This document shows positions 5,110-14,026 of a DNA stretch of 14,312 nucleotides, in pieces. The stretch lies in the NCBI GenBank assembly GCA_021827875.1, contig JAKAUA010000032.1:1-14312 (forward strand). Direction: 5' to 3'. How positions within the stretch are numbered: the first letter of the stretch is position 1; each line of letters begins with the position of its first letter. The notes under the pieces were generated by a model. The model worked only from the letters and a program-made list of their open reading frames with translations, searched no databases and had not been told where the DNA came from. Source of the DNA: a bacterium (GTDB taxonomy: Bacteria; Babelota; Babeliae; Babelales; Vermiphilaceae). The position numbers were made by a program, and so were the translations under genes.

Positions 5110-7752
5110 TTATTGCTGTTCTTTTAATTGCCACAATAAATCAAATGCTGCTTTGGGAGAAAGCTGCTCATAATCAATGCTTGTTAACTGCTGCATTACC
5201 GCAGTAGCATGCGACATTTTTTGCTGTAACAAATGATACTGCTCAGTAAGCTGTTGGTACTCATTGAACAGTGCATCATAGCGCATATCAGAATTGTTTG
5301 AATTATTTGTTGCAACAATCATTGTGCTATTTTTTGGCTTATCACCATTTTCAACTAATTCATCTAAAATTTCTTGCGAACGATTAATAATTCGCTTAGG
5401 AAGCTGCGCCAGCTTGGCAACCTCTATACCAAAGCTGCCATTGGCAAAACCTTTTTGCATAGTATATAAGAAGATAATACCGTTAGGCGTCTTTTTGCTT
5501 GCTGCATAATAACTGGCAATGCCGAGAAACTTTTCTTGTAATAATGCTAACTCATGATAATGTGTTGCAAATAAGCATCGTGCACGCACGGTAGTATGCA
5601 TATATTCTACCACTGCTTGTGCAATGGCTAATCCATCAAAGGTGCTCGTGCCGCGGCCTACTTCGTCCAAAATAACCAGTGATCGCTCTGTCGCCTGCAA
5701 GCAGATGGTGGCGGTCTCTTCCATCTCTACTAAAAAGGTACTCTTACCTTCGGCTAAATTATCTCCGGCACCAATACGACTAAAAATGCGGTCAAGCAAT
5801 GCTACATTTGCCGCTTTTGCAGGAACAAAAGAGCCAACGTGTGTCAAAATACAAATCAGAGCAACTTGTCGTAAATAGGTAGATTTACCACCCATATTAG
5901 GACCGGTAATAATCAAGAGCGATTCATCATCAGTTAAATGAGTAGAATTTGCAATAAAAGATCGCTGCAAATGTTGTTCCACGACTGGATGACGACCATG
6001 ATCTATCTGAATAATGCGCTCTGCATTGAGCATTGGACGTACATAACGTTGTTGATAAGCAATTTTTGCTAATCCAAATAATGCATCTAAAGAAGATAAT
6101 GCATGTGCCATCTTACGCAGCGATGAAGCATAGGTGCCAACAGTTCTTTTTATGTTCTCAAAAATTTCTTTTTCTTTATGAGTTATGGTATTGCGTGCCG
6201 TCATTATTTCATGCTCTAATTGCTGCAGTGCCGGCATGGTATAACGCTCGCGCCCTACTAATGTTTGCTGTCTCTTGTAATAATCGGGAATCGCATCCAT
6301 ATGTGTTTTGGTAACTTCTATGTAATAACCATGCACCTGATTGTACCGTATTTTGAGCGATCCAATACCTGTCTGTTGCTGCTCCTGCTGCTCAAGCTCA
6401 AGAATCTTTATATGTGCATGCTCTACTAACACACGCATGTTATCAAGCTCTGATGAATAGCCTTGTTTTATGAACCATTCATGCGTTCCATCATCATTGA
6501 GTGCATCTGTCAAAAGTTTGTGCAACGCATCAAAATTATCCAGCAATGATGCAACCATGCCAAAAAGTGGTACTTGAGCCGCAGCCAACAACAATGACCT
6601 CAGATGCGGTATTAATGACAGGGTCTGCATAAGCATAAGATAATCATGTAATAGACCGCGATTAAGCGTGATGCGTCCAACTACTCGCTCTACGTCACCA
6701 ATTTTTTTTAGTGATTCTTCAAGTTGCTGTAAGAAGGCTACTGATTGCACCGCGTATGCAATAGCATCTTGGCGTTGCACAATAGCATCACGTGATACCA
6801 AGGGGCGCATGAGCCATTTTTTGATCATGCGAGATCCCATTGGCGTCGCTGCTTGGTCAAGCGTATTAAATAAGGTGCCTTTGCGTGAGCCATCTTGGCT
6901 ATTTTTTACGAGCTCAAGGTTGCGCTGCGTTGCCGCATCGAGCATTAAAAAATCTTCAGGACTATAAAAATGTAATGATTTAAACTGCTCTAAAGCAGCG
7001 CGTTGATTTTTATATAAATATGAATGGAAGGTGCCCAGAGCGGCATGCAATGCCTGCTGAGACTGAATACGCGATACTGTCTCCGGCTTGAATTGTTGTG
7101 CCATCCATTGTGTTGATGCACTTTGCTGGTCTTCTGAAACATCAACTAACGTGGTTACATAACCGGTTTTTTTAAAATGAGCTTGAAAGGGAGTTGCCAG
7201 TATGATACGCGGTAATAAAATTTCATCGGGGAAAAAGCGCGACAATTCAGCATCAAGCTGTTTGTCGCCACTTATCGGTAGTACCGTAGCAAAAAGCTGT
7301 GCTGTTAATAACTCACCGAACAATAATCCCCATTGATTCTCCAATGGGAAAAAAGAAAAAAGATAAGAGGCAGATTTTTCATCTAATAGTTGTGATTCGG
7401 TCAAGGTACCGGGAGTGAGAACGCGCGTAATACCGCGCTCCACCATTTTGCCCGCCTGAGCTTCTTCCAGCTGATCGCACAAGGCAACTTTAAAGCCGCC
7501 GCGTACTAATTTGGTTAAATAATGGTCCACCGTATGCACAGGAACACCGCAGAGTGGGATCGGATCACCATTATATTTACCCCGCTTGGTCAACGCAATG
7601 CCCAAAAAGGAGGCCGCTACTTTTGCATCTTCAAAGAACAGTTCATAAAAATCACCCACCTGAAACAATACGAGCATATCGGCGTACTGCTCCTTAATCT
7701 TAAAATAATGTCTCATTAAGGGGGTAGCATCTACTATTTTTTGTTCTTCCAT
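5110..7752 (-). CDS. mutS: DNA mismatch repair ATPase MutS
   Basis: This is the mismatch-recognition ATPase of methyl-independent or MutL-dependent mismatch repair, 880 residues, a normal full length. The mismatch-binding domain has the Phe-x-Glu motif (F35-Y-E37 in VGDFYELF). The connector and core/lever domains follow to about 565. The ATPase domain has Walker A GPNMGGKST at 617-625, the DNLAEGKSTFLVEM segment at 664-677, Walker B ILDEVGRGTS at 694-703 and FATHYHEL at 728-735. The C-terminal extension holds a polar linker (about 805-822) and a typical ending (LTSIDYEQLSPKAAFDLL). The start codon is 3 bp after the stop of the MazG-like gene and has no clear Shine-Dalgarno sequence, so coupled translation is likely. 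No mutL is in the window. Confidence 0.97.
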   Translation of the reverse strand: MEEQKIVDATPLMRHYFKIKEQYADMLVLFQVGDFYELFFEDAKVAASFLGIALTKRGKYNGDPIPLCGVPVHTVDHYLTKLVRGGFKVALCDQLEEAQAGKMVERGITRVLTPGTLTESQLLDEKSASYLFSFFPLENQWGLLFGELLTAQLFATVLPISGDKQLDAELSRFFPDEILLPRIILATPFQAHFKKTGYVTTLVDVSEDQQSASTQWMAQQFKPETVSRIQSQQALHAALGTFHSYLYKNQRAALEQFKSLHFYSPEDFLMLDAATQRNLELVKNSQDGSRKGTLFNTLDQAATPMGSRMIKKWLMRPLVSRDAIVQRQDAIAYAVQSVAFLQQLEESLKKIGDVERVVGRITLNRGLLHDYLMLMQTLSLIPHLRSLLLAAAQVPLFGMVASLLDNFDALHKLLTDALNDDGTHEWFIKQGYSSELDNMRVLVEHAHIKILELEQQEQQQTGIGSLKIRYNQVHGYYIEVTKTHMDAIPDYYKRQQTLVGRERYTMPALQQLEHEIMTARNTITHKEKEIFENIKRTVGTYASSLRKMAHALSSLDALFGLAKIAYQQRYVRPMLNAERIIQIDHGRHPVVEQHLQRSFIANSTHLTDDESLLIITGPNMGGKSTYLRQVALICILTHVGSFVPAKAANVALLDRIFSRIGAGDNLAEGKSTFLVEMEETATICLQATERSLVILDEVGRGTSTFDGLAIAQAVVEYMHTTVRARCLFATHYHELALLQEKFLGIASYYAASKKTPNGIIFLYTMQKGFANGSFGIEVAKLAQLPKRIINRSQEILDELVENGDKPKNSTMIVATNNSNNSDMRYDALFNEYQQLTEQYHLLQQKMSHATAVMQQLTSIDYEQLSPKAAFDLLWQLKEQQ

Positions 7753-7755
7753 GGA

Positions 7756-8103
7756 CTATAACTCGGTGTATTTACGTATGTTGCCTTTTGCTTTTTCTAC
7801 CGGATATTTTTTAGCCGCAAGCATAAGTTTTTCATCAAGAGCCGCGCTCAAATTAATATCGGCACGATTACAAAAATTAAGAATTGCCATGAAAACATCG
7901 GCAATTTCATGCTCAATATCTTTTCTATATTCACCCTGCAATGCTTGCCATGACTGCTCTTCAGTCATCCACCTGAAAATTTCCATAAGCTCTGCTGCTT
8001 CGGTAGCAATGGCCATACTTACATTTTTTGGCGAATGGAACTGTCCCCATTCACGCTCATCCATAAATTGGGCAACTTTGTGCTGTAGCTCTTTAATTTC
8101 CAT
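7756..8103 (-). CDS. MazG-like nucleoside triphosphate pyrophosphohydrolase
   Basis: This is a small all-alpha NTP pyrophosphohydrolase of the MazG superfamily, which hydrolyses (d)NTPs to monophosphate and pyrophosphate and removes unwanted nucleotides from the pool. In its 115 residues the metal-binding pattern is visible as E35-x-x-E38 and E66-x-x-D69. The end KYPVEKAKGNIRKY (99-112) is typical of the short dCTPase/RS21-C6-like branch rather than two-domain MazG. AGGG seven nt before ATG supports the start. It lies just upstream of mutS (3-bp gap), linking pool cleaning with mismatch repair, and the pyrophosphate it makes is the substrate of the nearby pyrophosphatase. The exact nucleotide preference cannot be told. 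Confidence 0.9.
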   Translation of the reverse strand: MEIKELQHKVAQFMDEREWGQFHSPKNVSMAIATEAAELMEIFRWMTEEQSWQALQGEYRKDIEHEIADVFMAILNFCNRADINLSAALDEKLMLAAKKYPVEKAKGNIRKYTEL

Positions 8104-8263
8104 ACCATTACCCTAATAAGGTTATTCTTTGATTTTATGCATTAATACCTTACCAGTTTTATAAAAAAAGTAATGAAAAATAATATGTTTATGATATAGT
8201 TATTTAATATTACAAGTTTCTATGTGAATTAATCAAAAGATTTAAAAAAGTTGATTTCAATAT

Positions 8264-9553
8264 ATGTTTTTTAATAAAACTTTTCTCATAAGCGCCATAA
8301 CGCTATCACTACTTGTCACAACACTACATACCATGGAAGAATCTAGTGCTCCTCAATCTACTATCCCTTCTTTAGTAGAATTCTGTGGCAAAGCTTTTGC
8401 TCATGGAGCAAAAGAATGTGAAAACATGCCTGAATACCTTAAACAATTAGAATCTATAACAGATGAAGCTGAATTCACTACTCTCATAACTGCTCAAGCC
8501 AATGACGGATATACAGTATTGCATCATGCAGCATCCACAGATCTTGCGAGCGTACAGACACTATTGGATATATATCAAAAAAAAGAAAAAGAATTTAATG
8601 AACAGCGAAACAACTTTGGCGCACCTTATCCCCCACTACAAAAGTTTATAAATATACAAAATAACCTTGCAGTCTCACCTTTAGATAGAACAATCAAATA
8701 TAGAAAATTTGATATAGCAGATACATTGATACAAAAAGGTGCTTCACTTACGACTCTACGCATTATTCCCGATCAAAAGCATAAAAATCTCTTGTGGTTA
8801 TCACCACTGCTTACCACAGCAATTCTTTCTCGTAATATTCAAGGCATTGATTATTTACTTAACAAAGGGGTCTCCGTACAAGACTCACATTTGATTAAAG
8901 TTAAATATGTACCTGATACGCAAGCTCAAAACTTCCAACAACATGGTTGGACGCTCGTACAACCAGAGGAATATAATTTACCTTGTAAAGAATGTATGAA
9001 GATCTTTCTTAGCCCTCTTCAAATTAATCCTTTATCACTTTTTATAGAGCGTAACTTTGAACCTCATGATCAGATAACTCAATCGATTATTAACCATGCC
9101 GGAACGCCGCAAGAGCGCAATGCTTTGATTCATCAAGGATTGCAATCGTCCGTACAATTCGGCAATTTCCATACACTGAAAAGCATTGTATCTATGGAAC
9201 CCCTTATCATAAATCACTATCCCTATATTCTTATAGATGTAATGCAAAGAGGACATGACGATACCCCAGATATTTTAACACTGCTCATTAATGCAGGTGC
9301 AACGGTAAACATAACTGACGGCAATGGAAACACACCACTTCATCATGCGGTCACATCACAGCCGGCAGGTATTATTAGAAGATTGATACGCCAAGGGGCC
9401 GCCATTAATGCTATTAATCATACCGGCGACACACCGCTTGATACTTTACCAAAGTTTAGAGAGCGGACACCTGAACGTACAGAAATAAGGCGGTACCTTA
9501 TAACAAAAGGCGCTTTGCGTAGCCAAAAAGCTCGTAAAATAGGACTACGATAA
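8264..9553 (+). CDS. Exported ankyrin-repeat protein (first of a tandem pair)
   Basis: This is a 429-residue protein with a Sec signal peptide (hydrophobic core about 6-20). Ankyrin-type repeats are seen at about 81-107, 136-163, 178-206, 331-351, 352-385 and 386-418. The clearest is GNTPLHHAV at 355-363 followed by LIRQGAAINAINH. Between the two blocks, residues about 210-310 are not ankyrin-like and carry a motif shared with the next gene: QQHGW (225-229), Y237-N-L-P240, C244, and P251 to PL (256-257). Ankyrin proteins of intracellular bacteria often bind host proteins; here that is inference. There is no Shine-Dalgarno site before ATG 8264, but later methionines would remove the signal peptide. 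It is divergent from mazG across a 160-bp AT-rich gap and 61 bp before its paralogue. Confidence 0.82.
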   Translation: MFFNKTFLISAITLSLLVTTLHTMEESSAPQSTIPSLVEFCGKAFAHGAKECENMPEYLKQLESITDEAEFTTLITAQANDGYTVLHHAASTDLASVQTLLDIYQKKEKEFNEQRNNFGAPYPPLQKFINIQNNLAVSPLDRTIKYRKFDIADTLIQKGASLTTLRIIPDQKHKNLLWLSPLLTTAILSRNIQGIDYLLNKGVSVQDSHLIKVKYVPDTQAQNFQQHGWTLVQPEEYNLPCKECMKIFLSPLQINPLSLFIERNFEPHDQITQSIINHAGTPQERNALIHQGLQSSVQFGNFHTLKSIVSMEPLIINHYPYILIDVMQRGHDDTPDILTLLINAGATVNITDGNGNTPLHHAVTSQPAGIIRRLIRQGAAINAINHTGDTPLDTLPKFRERTPERTEIRRYLITKGALRSQKARKIGLR

Positions 9554-9614
9554 TTTTCTTACTATTTTTTTTAAATTAGATTAATTAATTTTTTTATTAT
9601 TTAATGGAGTACGT

Positions 9615-11270
9615 ATGTCACATACATCACTTATCTTATGGTCCCTCGTATTTTCACTCACTGCTGCTGAGGCATCTCAACTTACTGAATTCCATGCAGA
9701 CAAAATGCATCCTACAAACATTTTTGCCAGGCTAGATGATGGCATAAAAGAAAACCTAAAAGTAAATGTTGGCCTAAAAAAAGGTTCTTTAAAAGAGATA
9801 CAACTCTCTGAAGAAGAGATTCAGCATCTTGTTGCTTTTAGAGATGAAAATGGTAATACCGCACTACACTACCTCCAGCATTTTAATTATGTGCATTTTA
9901 ATACAACAACACTGGAATCTATTATAGAAACTTTACTAAAAAACAAGGCCAATATTAATGCACATAATCATGACGGATTAACTCCTTTTGAGATAGCAGT
10001 CTCGGAATCGCATTCTTTATCTTATGCACATTTCATGGCAAAGTTACTGCATCGCTATGGCGCTAAGCCTAATAATAGACTACACATGGATTATCACGGT
10101 CATGAGGGAACTAGTGTTTCTGTTCCCTTTATAACTCGCCTTCTTATGCAGGATAATGAACACCCAACATACGGCACAGTTAATACAATCGAAAAACTGA
10201 TTGCTATCACTACAGAAAACAAAGATGCCATTCAACTTGATGATCTTATTGCGCCAATTGTCCCATTTCGTTTTGCAGCTAATGCTGATGAAATTGCATC
10301 ATTACAGCAAGAAGGATGGCAACAGGCCTCTGCTGAAGATGTGGCATTATACGATTTACCTTTACACGATACTTGTGCAGTAATGGTTAAGCCATCTATG
10401 AATAGAACACCGTTAGAATATGCGGTTGTTAGATTTAGCAATGAACACCGAGAGCAATCGGCCTTGTCTTTCCTGGATCTCGTCTATACAAAAAGCACCG
10501 ATGAAGGTGAAAAGAATAAATTGATACAACAAGCTTTTTATTATGCAAAAAGTCTGAAAAAAATGCATTTTATGAAGCATATGTTTATAAATAAACCTTG
10601 GCGCATGATACTATCGACAACACCTAGTATGGATGACAACTGCTCTATCATGGAAGCTGAAATTAAAGAATATATAAAAGCGTCACTCATGCATAGCGAA
10701 AAAACTCCGGAATCATCTCCGAGAAATTATGGTGATTCAATGCGTGATTCATTGCGATGGTTCACCCATGATCCTCTACCACACCTTACAACGTCACTTA
10801 TAGAACATGTAACAAAAATCGCTCATGAATTGGAGCAATCAGGTATGCAGGTTGATATGGAATCCACCATTAAGGCTGTAACTGAAAATACACCGGAGGC
10901 ACGTGAGGCGAAGAGAGCTTTGGAGCGCAAAGAGATGAAAGAGCGTGCGAAGCGTGATGCTGAGCAAGTTTTACTTCGTAAACAAAAGGATGAAGAACGC
11001 TATGCTAAGCAAGCTTTGGAGCATGAGGAGTGCAAGAAGCGCGAGGCTGAACAGCTCGCATTACGTATTAAAGAGGAAGAAGAGCGTATTGCTACGATAA
11101 ATTTACGTATTAAGGAAAATATGGAATGGGCTGCTCAATTTCCTGAGGAGCATGCTGCTAAACTAGCGGAACTTCGTAAAAAGCGTGCTGCTAGGCAAGC
11201 TTTATTTCTTAAGGAACGTGCCGCTCAGCGAGCCTTACAATTTGGACCTCTTTCGAAATTTAAACAATAA
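9615..11270 (+). CDS. Exported ankyrin-repeat protein with C-terminal coiled coil (second of the pair)
   Basis: This is a 551-residue protein. Residues 1 to about 20 are a signal peptide (SLILWSLVFSLTAAEA, cleavage probably near 20). Ankyrin repeats occupy about 77-118 (GNTALHYL) and 119-153 (GLTPFEIAVS ... LLHRYGAKPN). Residues about 211-330 resemble the non-ankyrin middle part of the preceding protein: QQEGW (231-235), Y246-D-L-P249, C254, P260 and PL (266-267), then a similar helical stretch containing NKLIQQA. Residues about 425-540 are an Arg/Glu/Ala/Lys-rich coiled coil with repeats about 14-15 residues long, absent from the first protein. GGAG at 9606-9609 is 5 nt before ATG. It is probably co-transcribed with the first gene and ends at a strong terminator. 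A paralogue that gained a coiled-coil tail is the simplest reading; host binding is inference. Confidence 0.82.
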   Translation: MSHTSLILWSLVFSLTAAEASQLTEFHADKMHPTNIFARLDDGIKENLKVNVGLKKGSLKEIQLSEEEIQHLVAFRDENGNTALHYLQHFNYVHFNTTTLESIIETLLKNKANINAHNHDGLTPFEIAVSESHSLSYAHFMAKLLHRYGAKPNNRLHMDYHGHEGTSVSVPFITRLLMQDNEHPTYGTVNTIEKLIAITTENKDAIQLDDLIAPIVPFRFAANADEIASLQQEGWQQASAEDVALYDLPLHDTCAVMVKPSMNRTPLEYAVVRFSNEHREQSALSFLDLVYTKSTDEGEKNKLIQQAFYYAKSLKKMHFMKHMFINKPWRMILSTTPSMDDNCSIMEAEIKEYIKASLMHSEKTPESSPRNYGDSMRDSLRWFTHDPLPHLTTSLIEHVTKIAHELEQSGMQVDMESTIKAVTENTPEAREAKRALERKEMKERAKRDAEQVLLRKQKDEERYAKQALEHEECKKREAEQLALRIKEEEERIATINLRIKENMEWAAQFPEEHAAKLAELRKKRAARQALFLKERAAQRALQFGPLSKFKQ

Positions 11271-11288
11271 TTCTGCATCTAGAACTAA

Positions 11289-11320
11289 AAAAAGAGCCGC
11301 TTTATGAAGCGGCTCTTTTT
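11289..11320. terminator. Bidirectional terminator between the ankyrin pair and uvrA
   Basis: Perfect 14-bp arms (AAAAAGAGCCGCTT at 11289-11302 and AAGCGGCTCTTTTT at 11307-11320) enclose a TATG loop. The T-tract follows the right arm and the A-tract precedes the left arm, so it serves both the plus-strand ankyrin unit and uvrA, whose stop codon begins two bases beyond. Confidence 0.92.
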
Positions 11321-11321
11321 A

Positions 11322-13907
11322 TTATCTGTTTTTATTATAATGCGCAGTTGGCGTTAATAGCTTTTTTAAGTATCTTCCTGTATGACTCTTATCATTTTGA
11401 GCAACCTGCTGCGGTGTACCTTGTGCTACTATGGTACCTCCGCCATCGCCGCCTTCCGGCCCCATATCAATAATATGGTCCACCGTCTTGAGCACATCCA
11501 GATTATGCTCTATGACGATCATAGAATTACCTTTGTCAATCAAGGTATTAAGCACCTTAAGAAGCTTTTCTATATCGCTGGTATGTAATCCTGTTGTTGG
11601 CTCATCAAGAATATACATGGTTTTGTTGCCACGCTTTGCCAATTCGTCCACGAGCTTAATACGCTGTGCCTCACCACCCGATAGAGTAATGGATGACTGC
11701 CCTAATTTTATATAATCAAGACCAACTTCGCACAGTAATGCCAAGCGTTTGGCAATTTGACTATGAGCGCTGAAGAAGCTTAACGCCTCATGCGCCGTCA
11801 TCTCAAGCACCTGAGCAATATTTTTGCCTTTATAGGTTACCTGTAATGTTTCGCGGTTATAACGCAAGCCATTGCATGATTTACAGACCATAGTCACTTC
11901 CGGCAAGAAGTGCATGGTAATGGTAATAGTGCCATCACCGGAACATTCAAAGCAACGCCCTTCACTCACGTTAAAGCTGAAGCGTCCTACTTTGTAGCCA
12001 CGTGCCGCACTTTCCGGCAATGCTGCAAAAAGCTTGCGAATATCATCAAATATACCTAAATAGGTCGCCGGATTAGAGCGCGGTGTTCTGCCAATTGGTG
12101 TTTGGTCTATGATTACTAAATGCTCTAGAGCTTCAGCCCCTTGTAAATCAGAATGTGCCGATTTACCCTTAGCATTCAATTCACGCTGCAATGCCGGTAC
12201 TAGTTCTTGCATAATCAGTGTACTTTTACCTGATCCTGACACTCCTGAAACGCCACAAAGGACCCCAAGCGGAAATTTTACGGTGAGGTCTTTAAGGTTA
12301 TTTTTGCGTGCATGGCGCAGGGTAATATGACCTTGTGCTGATCTTAATTGCTTAGGCACCGCTATAGCACGGCGGCCACTTAAATAGGCACCGGTTAATG
12401 ATGAGTTTTGCTTAGCAACTGCTGCCGGTGTCCCAAATGCCGTTACTTGTCCACCTAATACTCCTGCTGCCGGCCCCATATCAATAAGATAATCGGCCTG
12501 CTCTATAGTATCCATATCATGCTCGACCACTACTACGGTATTACCTTGGTCACGCAATTTTTTTAACGTGCCAATCAAACGGTCATTATCACGCTGGTGC
12601 AGACCAATACTTGGCTCATCAAGCACATATAATACACCGGAGAGCGCAGAGCCTATTTGTGTTGCGAGTCTGATACGTTGCCCTTCACCGCCTGATAAGG
12701 TGCGTGCAGTACGGTTCATAGTTAAATAGCTGAGACCCACGTCATTTAAAAAAGTGAGGCGATTAACAATCTCAGTTATGAGCCCTTGTGCTATTTCTCG
12801 CTCTGTTGCTGATAATGTTATATTTTTAAAGAAATTTAATGCATCTTTGACTGATAGATTACCCACTTCATAAATATCTTTATCGGCAATAGTTACTGCC
12901 AATATATATTTATTTAAGCGCTTGCCATAACAGCTTTGGCAGCTTTTTTCTTGTGCATATTTGCCAAAAAAATCAGGATATTTTGCTTTCCATGCCTCAG
13001 GGTCATTTGCATCCCATGGCCATTCATGGATAATACCAAGACCATGACATTCCGGACATGCCCCTATAGGCGAGTTAAAAGAGAACGATCGTGGTTCAAC
13101 TTCAGGAATTGAGACTGCACATTGTAAACACATACGCTTGGAAGAATAGAGGTACTCCTGATGGCCCACAATCACTTTGCACATACCATCAGCGAGTTTA
13201 AAGGCACGTTCAACCGCTTCTTGTAGACGAGCGCGCTCATGCGATACTACATCAAGTGCATCAATCATGACATCAATAGTATGTTTATGATTTTTGGAGA
13301 GTTTAAGTGCAGCAACTTCATCTGCTGATCTAAATCTATGGTTCATGCCGTCTATACGTAGGCGATAATACCCTTGAGCAAAAAGGTTCTGTAATTCTTG
13401 TACAAATTCACCCTTTTTCTCAGTGGCTACCGGTGCCGCAATGGTCACCATAGTGTTTTCGAACTTATCCAAGAGCATTGAGGTAATATTTTCAGGAGAT
13501 TCTGCCTTAATGGGTATAAAACAGTCCGGGCACGAGACCTGGCCTATGCGGGCATATAATACGCGCATATAGTCATAAATTTCTGTTATGGTACCCACGG
13601 TAGAACGGGGATTGGCCCCCACCGTCTTCTGCTCGATAGCAATCGAGGGACATAACCCATCTATACGATCAACTTCAGGCTTCTTCACAATACCCAAGAA
13701 TTGGCGCGCATAAGATGAAAGTGAGTCCATATAGCGACGTTTACCCTCAGTATAGAGGATATCTAAGGCTAAAGAGCTTTTGCCCGACCCTGAGGGCCCG
13801 GTGATTACGGTTAAAGAATTTTTTGGGATGGCGACTGAGACGTTTTTAAGATTATGCTCACGTGCCCCTACAATAGTTATGCGATCATTTGCTTTTACTT
13901 TTTCCAT
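11322..13907 (-). CDS. uvrA: Excinuclease ABC subunit A (UvrA), compact form
   Basis: This is the damage-recognition ATPase of nucleotide excision repair, which loads UvrB on DNA. Two ABC modules are present. Module I has Walker A GPSGSGKSS (37-45), signature LSGGEGQRI (404-412) and Walker B YVLDEPSIGLH (427-437). Module II has GVSGSGKST (555-563), LSGGEAQRI (742-750) and YILDEPTTGLH (765-775). Zinc modules are C260/C263/C284/C287 and C652/C655/C675/C678. The UvrB-binding region (about 131-255) is present. The protein has 861 residues against roughly 940 usually. The deficit falls after the first zinc module: only about 35 residues separate C287 from C323, where E. coli has over 100. The frame is intact, so this is a compacted insertion domain rather than a broken gene. 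GGAGG (complement of 13915-13919) lies 7 nt before ATG. Confidence 0.96.
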   Translation of the reverse strand: MEKVKANDRITIVGAREHNLKNVSVAIPKNSLTVITGPSGSGKSSLALDILYTEGKRRYMDSLSSYARQFLGIVKKPEVDRIDGLCPSIAIEQKTVGANPRSTVGTITEIYDYMRVLYARIGQVSCPDCFIPIKAESPENITSMLLDKFENTMVTIAAPVATEKKGEFVQELQNLFAQGYYRLRIDGMNHRFRSADEVAALKLSKNHKHTIDVMIDALDVVSHERARLQEAVERAFKLADGMCKVIVGHQEYLYSSKRMCLQCAVSIPEVEPRSFSFNSPIGACPECHGLGIIHEWPWDANDPEAWKAKYPDFFGKYAQEKSCQSCYGKRLNKYILAVTIADKDIYEVGNLSVKDALNFFKNITLSATEREIAQGLITEIVNRLTFLNDVGLSYLTMNRTARTLSGGEGQRIRLATQIGSALSGVLYVLDEPSIGLHQRDNDRLIGTLKKLRDQGNTVVVVEHDMDTIEQADYLIDMGPAAGVLGGQVTAFGTPAAVAKQNSSLTGAYLSGRRAIAVPKQLRSAQGHITLRHARKNNLKDLTVKFPLGVLCGVSGVSGSGKSTLIMQELVPALQRELNAKGKSAHSDLQGAEALEHLVIIDQTPIGRTPRSNPATYLGIFDDIRKLFAALPESAARGYKVGRFSFNVSEGRCFECSGDGTITITMHFLPEVTMVCKSCNGLRYNRETLQVTYKGKNIAQVLEMTAHEALSFFSAHSQIAKRLALLCEVGLDYIKLGQSSITLSGGEAQRIKLVDELAKRGNKTMYILDEPTTGLHTSDIEKLLKVLNTLIDKGNSMIVIEHNLDVLKTVDHIIDMGPEGGDGGGTIVAQGTPQQVAQNDKSHTGRYLKKLLTPTAHYNKNR

Positions 13908-13928
13908 TTTTCAACCTCCAGGAATTTG

Positions 13929-13975
13929 ATTGCCTTCTCTATAAGGCAATGCCAAAATTTTCAAATGGCATTATA
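13929..13975 (-). promoter_or_regulatory. uvrA promoter -10 box and leader with two overlapping inverted repeats
   Basis: On the minus strand a consensus TATAAT (complement of 13970-13975) predicts a start near 13963 and a leader of about 56 nt; the -35 is weak (TATGGT at 17 bp). One inverted repeat, ATTGCCTT-6 nt-AAGGCAAT (13929-13950), lies in the leader just upstream of the ribosome-binding site. Another, AATGCCA-11 nt-TGGCATT (13948-13972), overlaps the -10 box. The two share bases 13948-13950. I see no classical LexA box. Confidence 0.5.
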
Positions 13976-14026
13976 TACGATTGATAAAAGATACCATAAA
14001 ATTAAGCTTTTGTTAATAGCATACCA

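Noticed and set aside
13908..13980. LexA/SOS box upstream of uvrA
   Set aside because: Neither CTGT-N8-ACAG nor GAAC-N4-GTTC patterns are visible; the inverted repeats there are of a different form.
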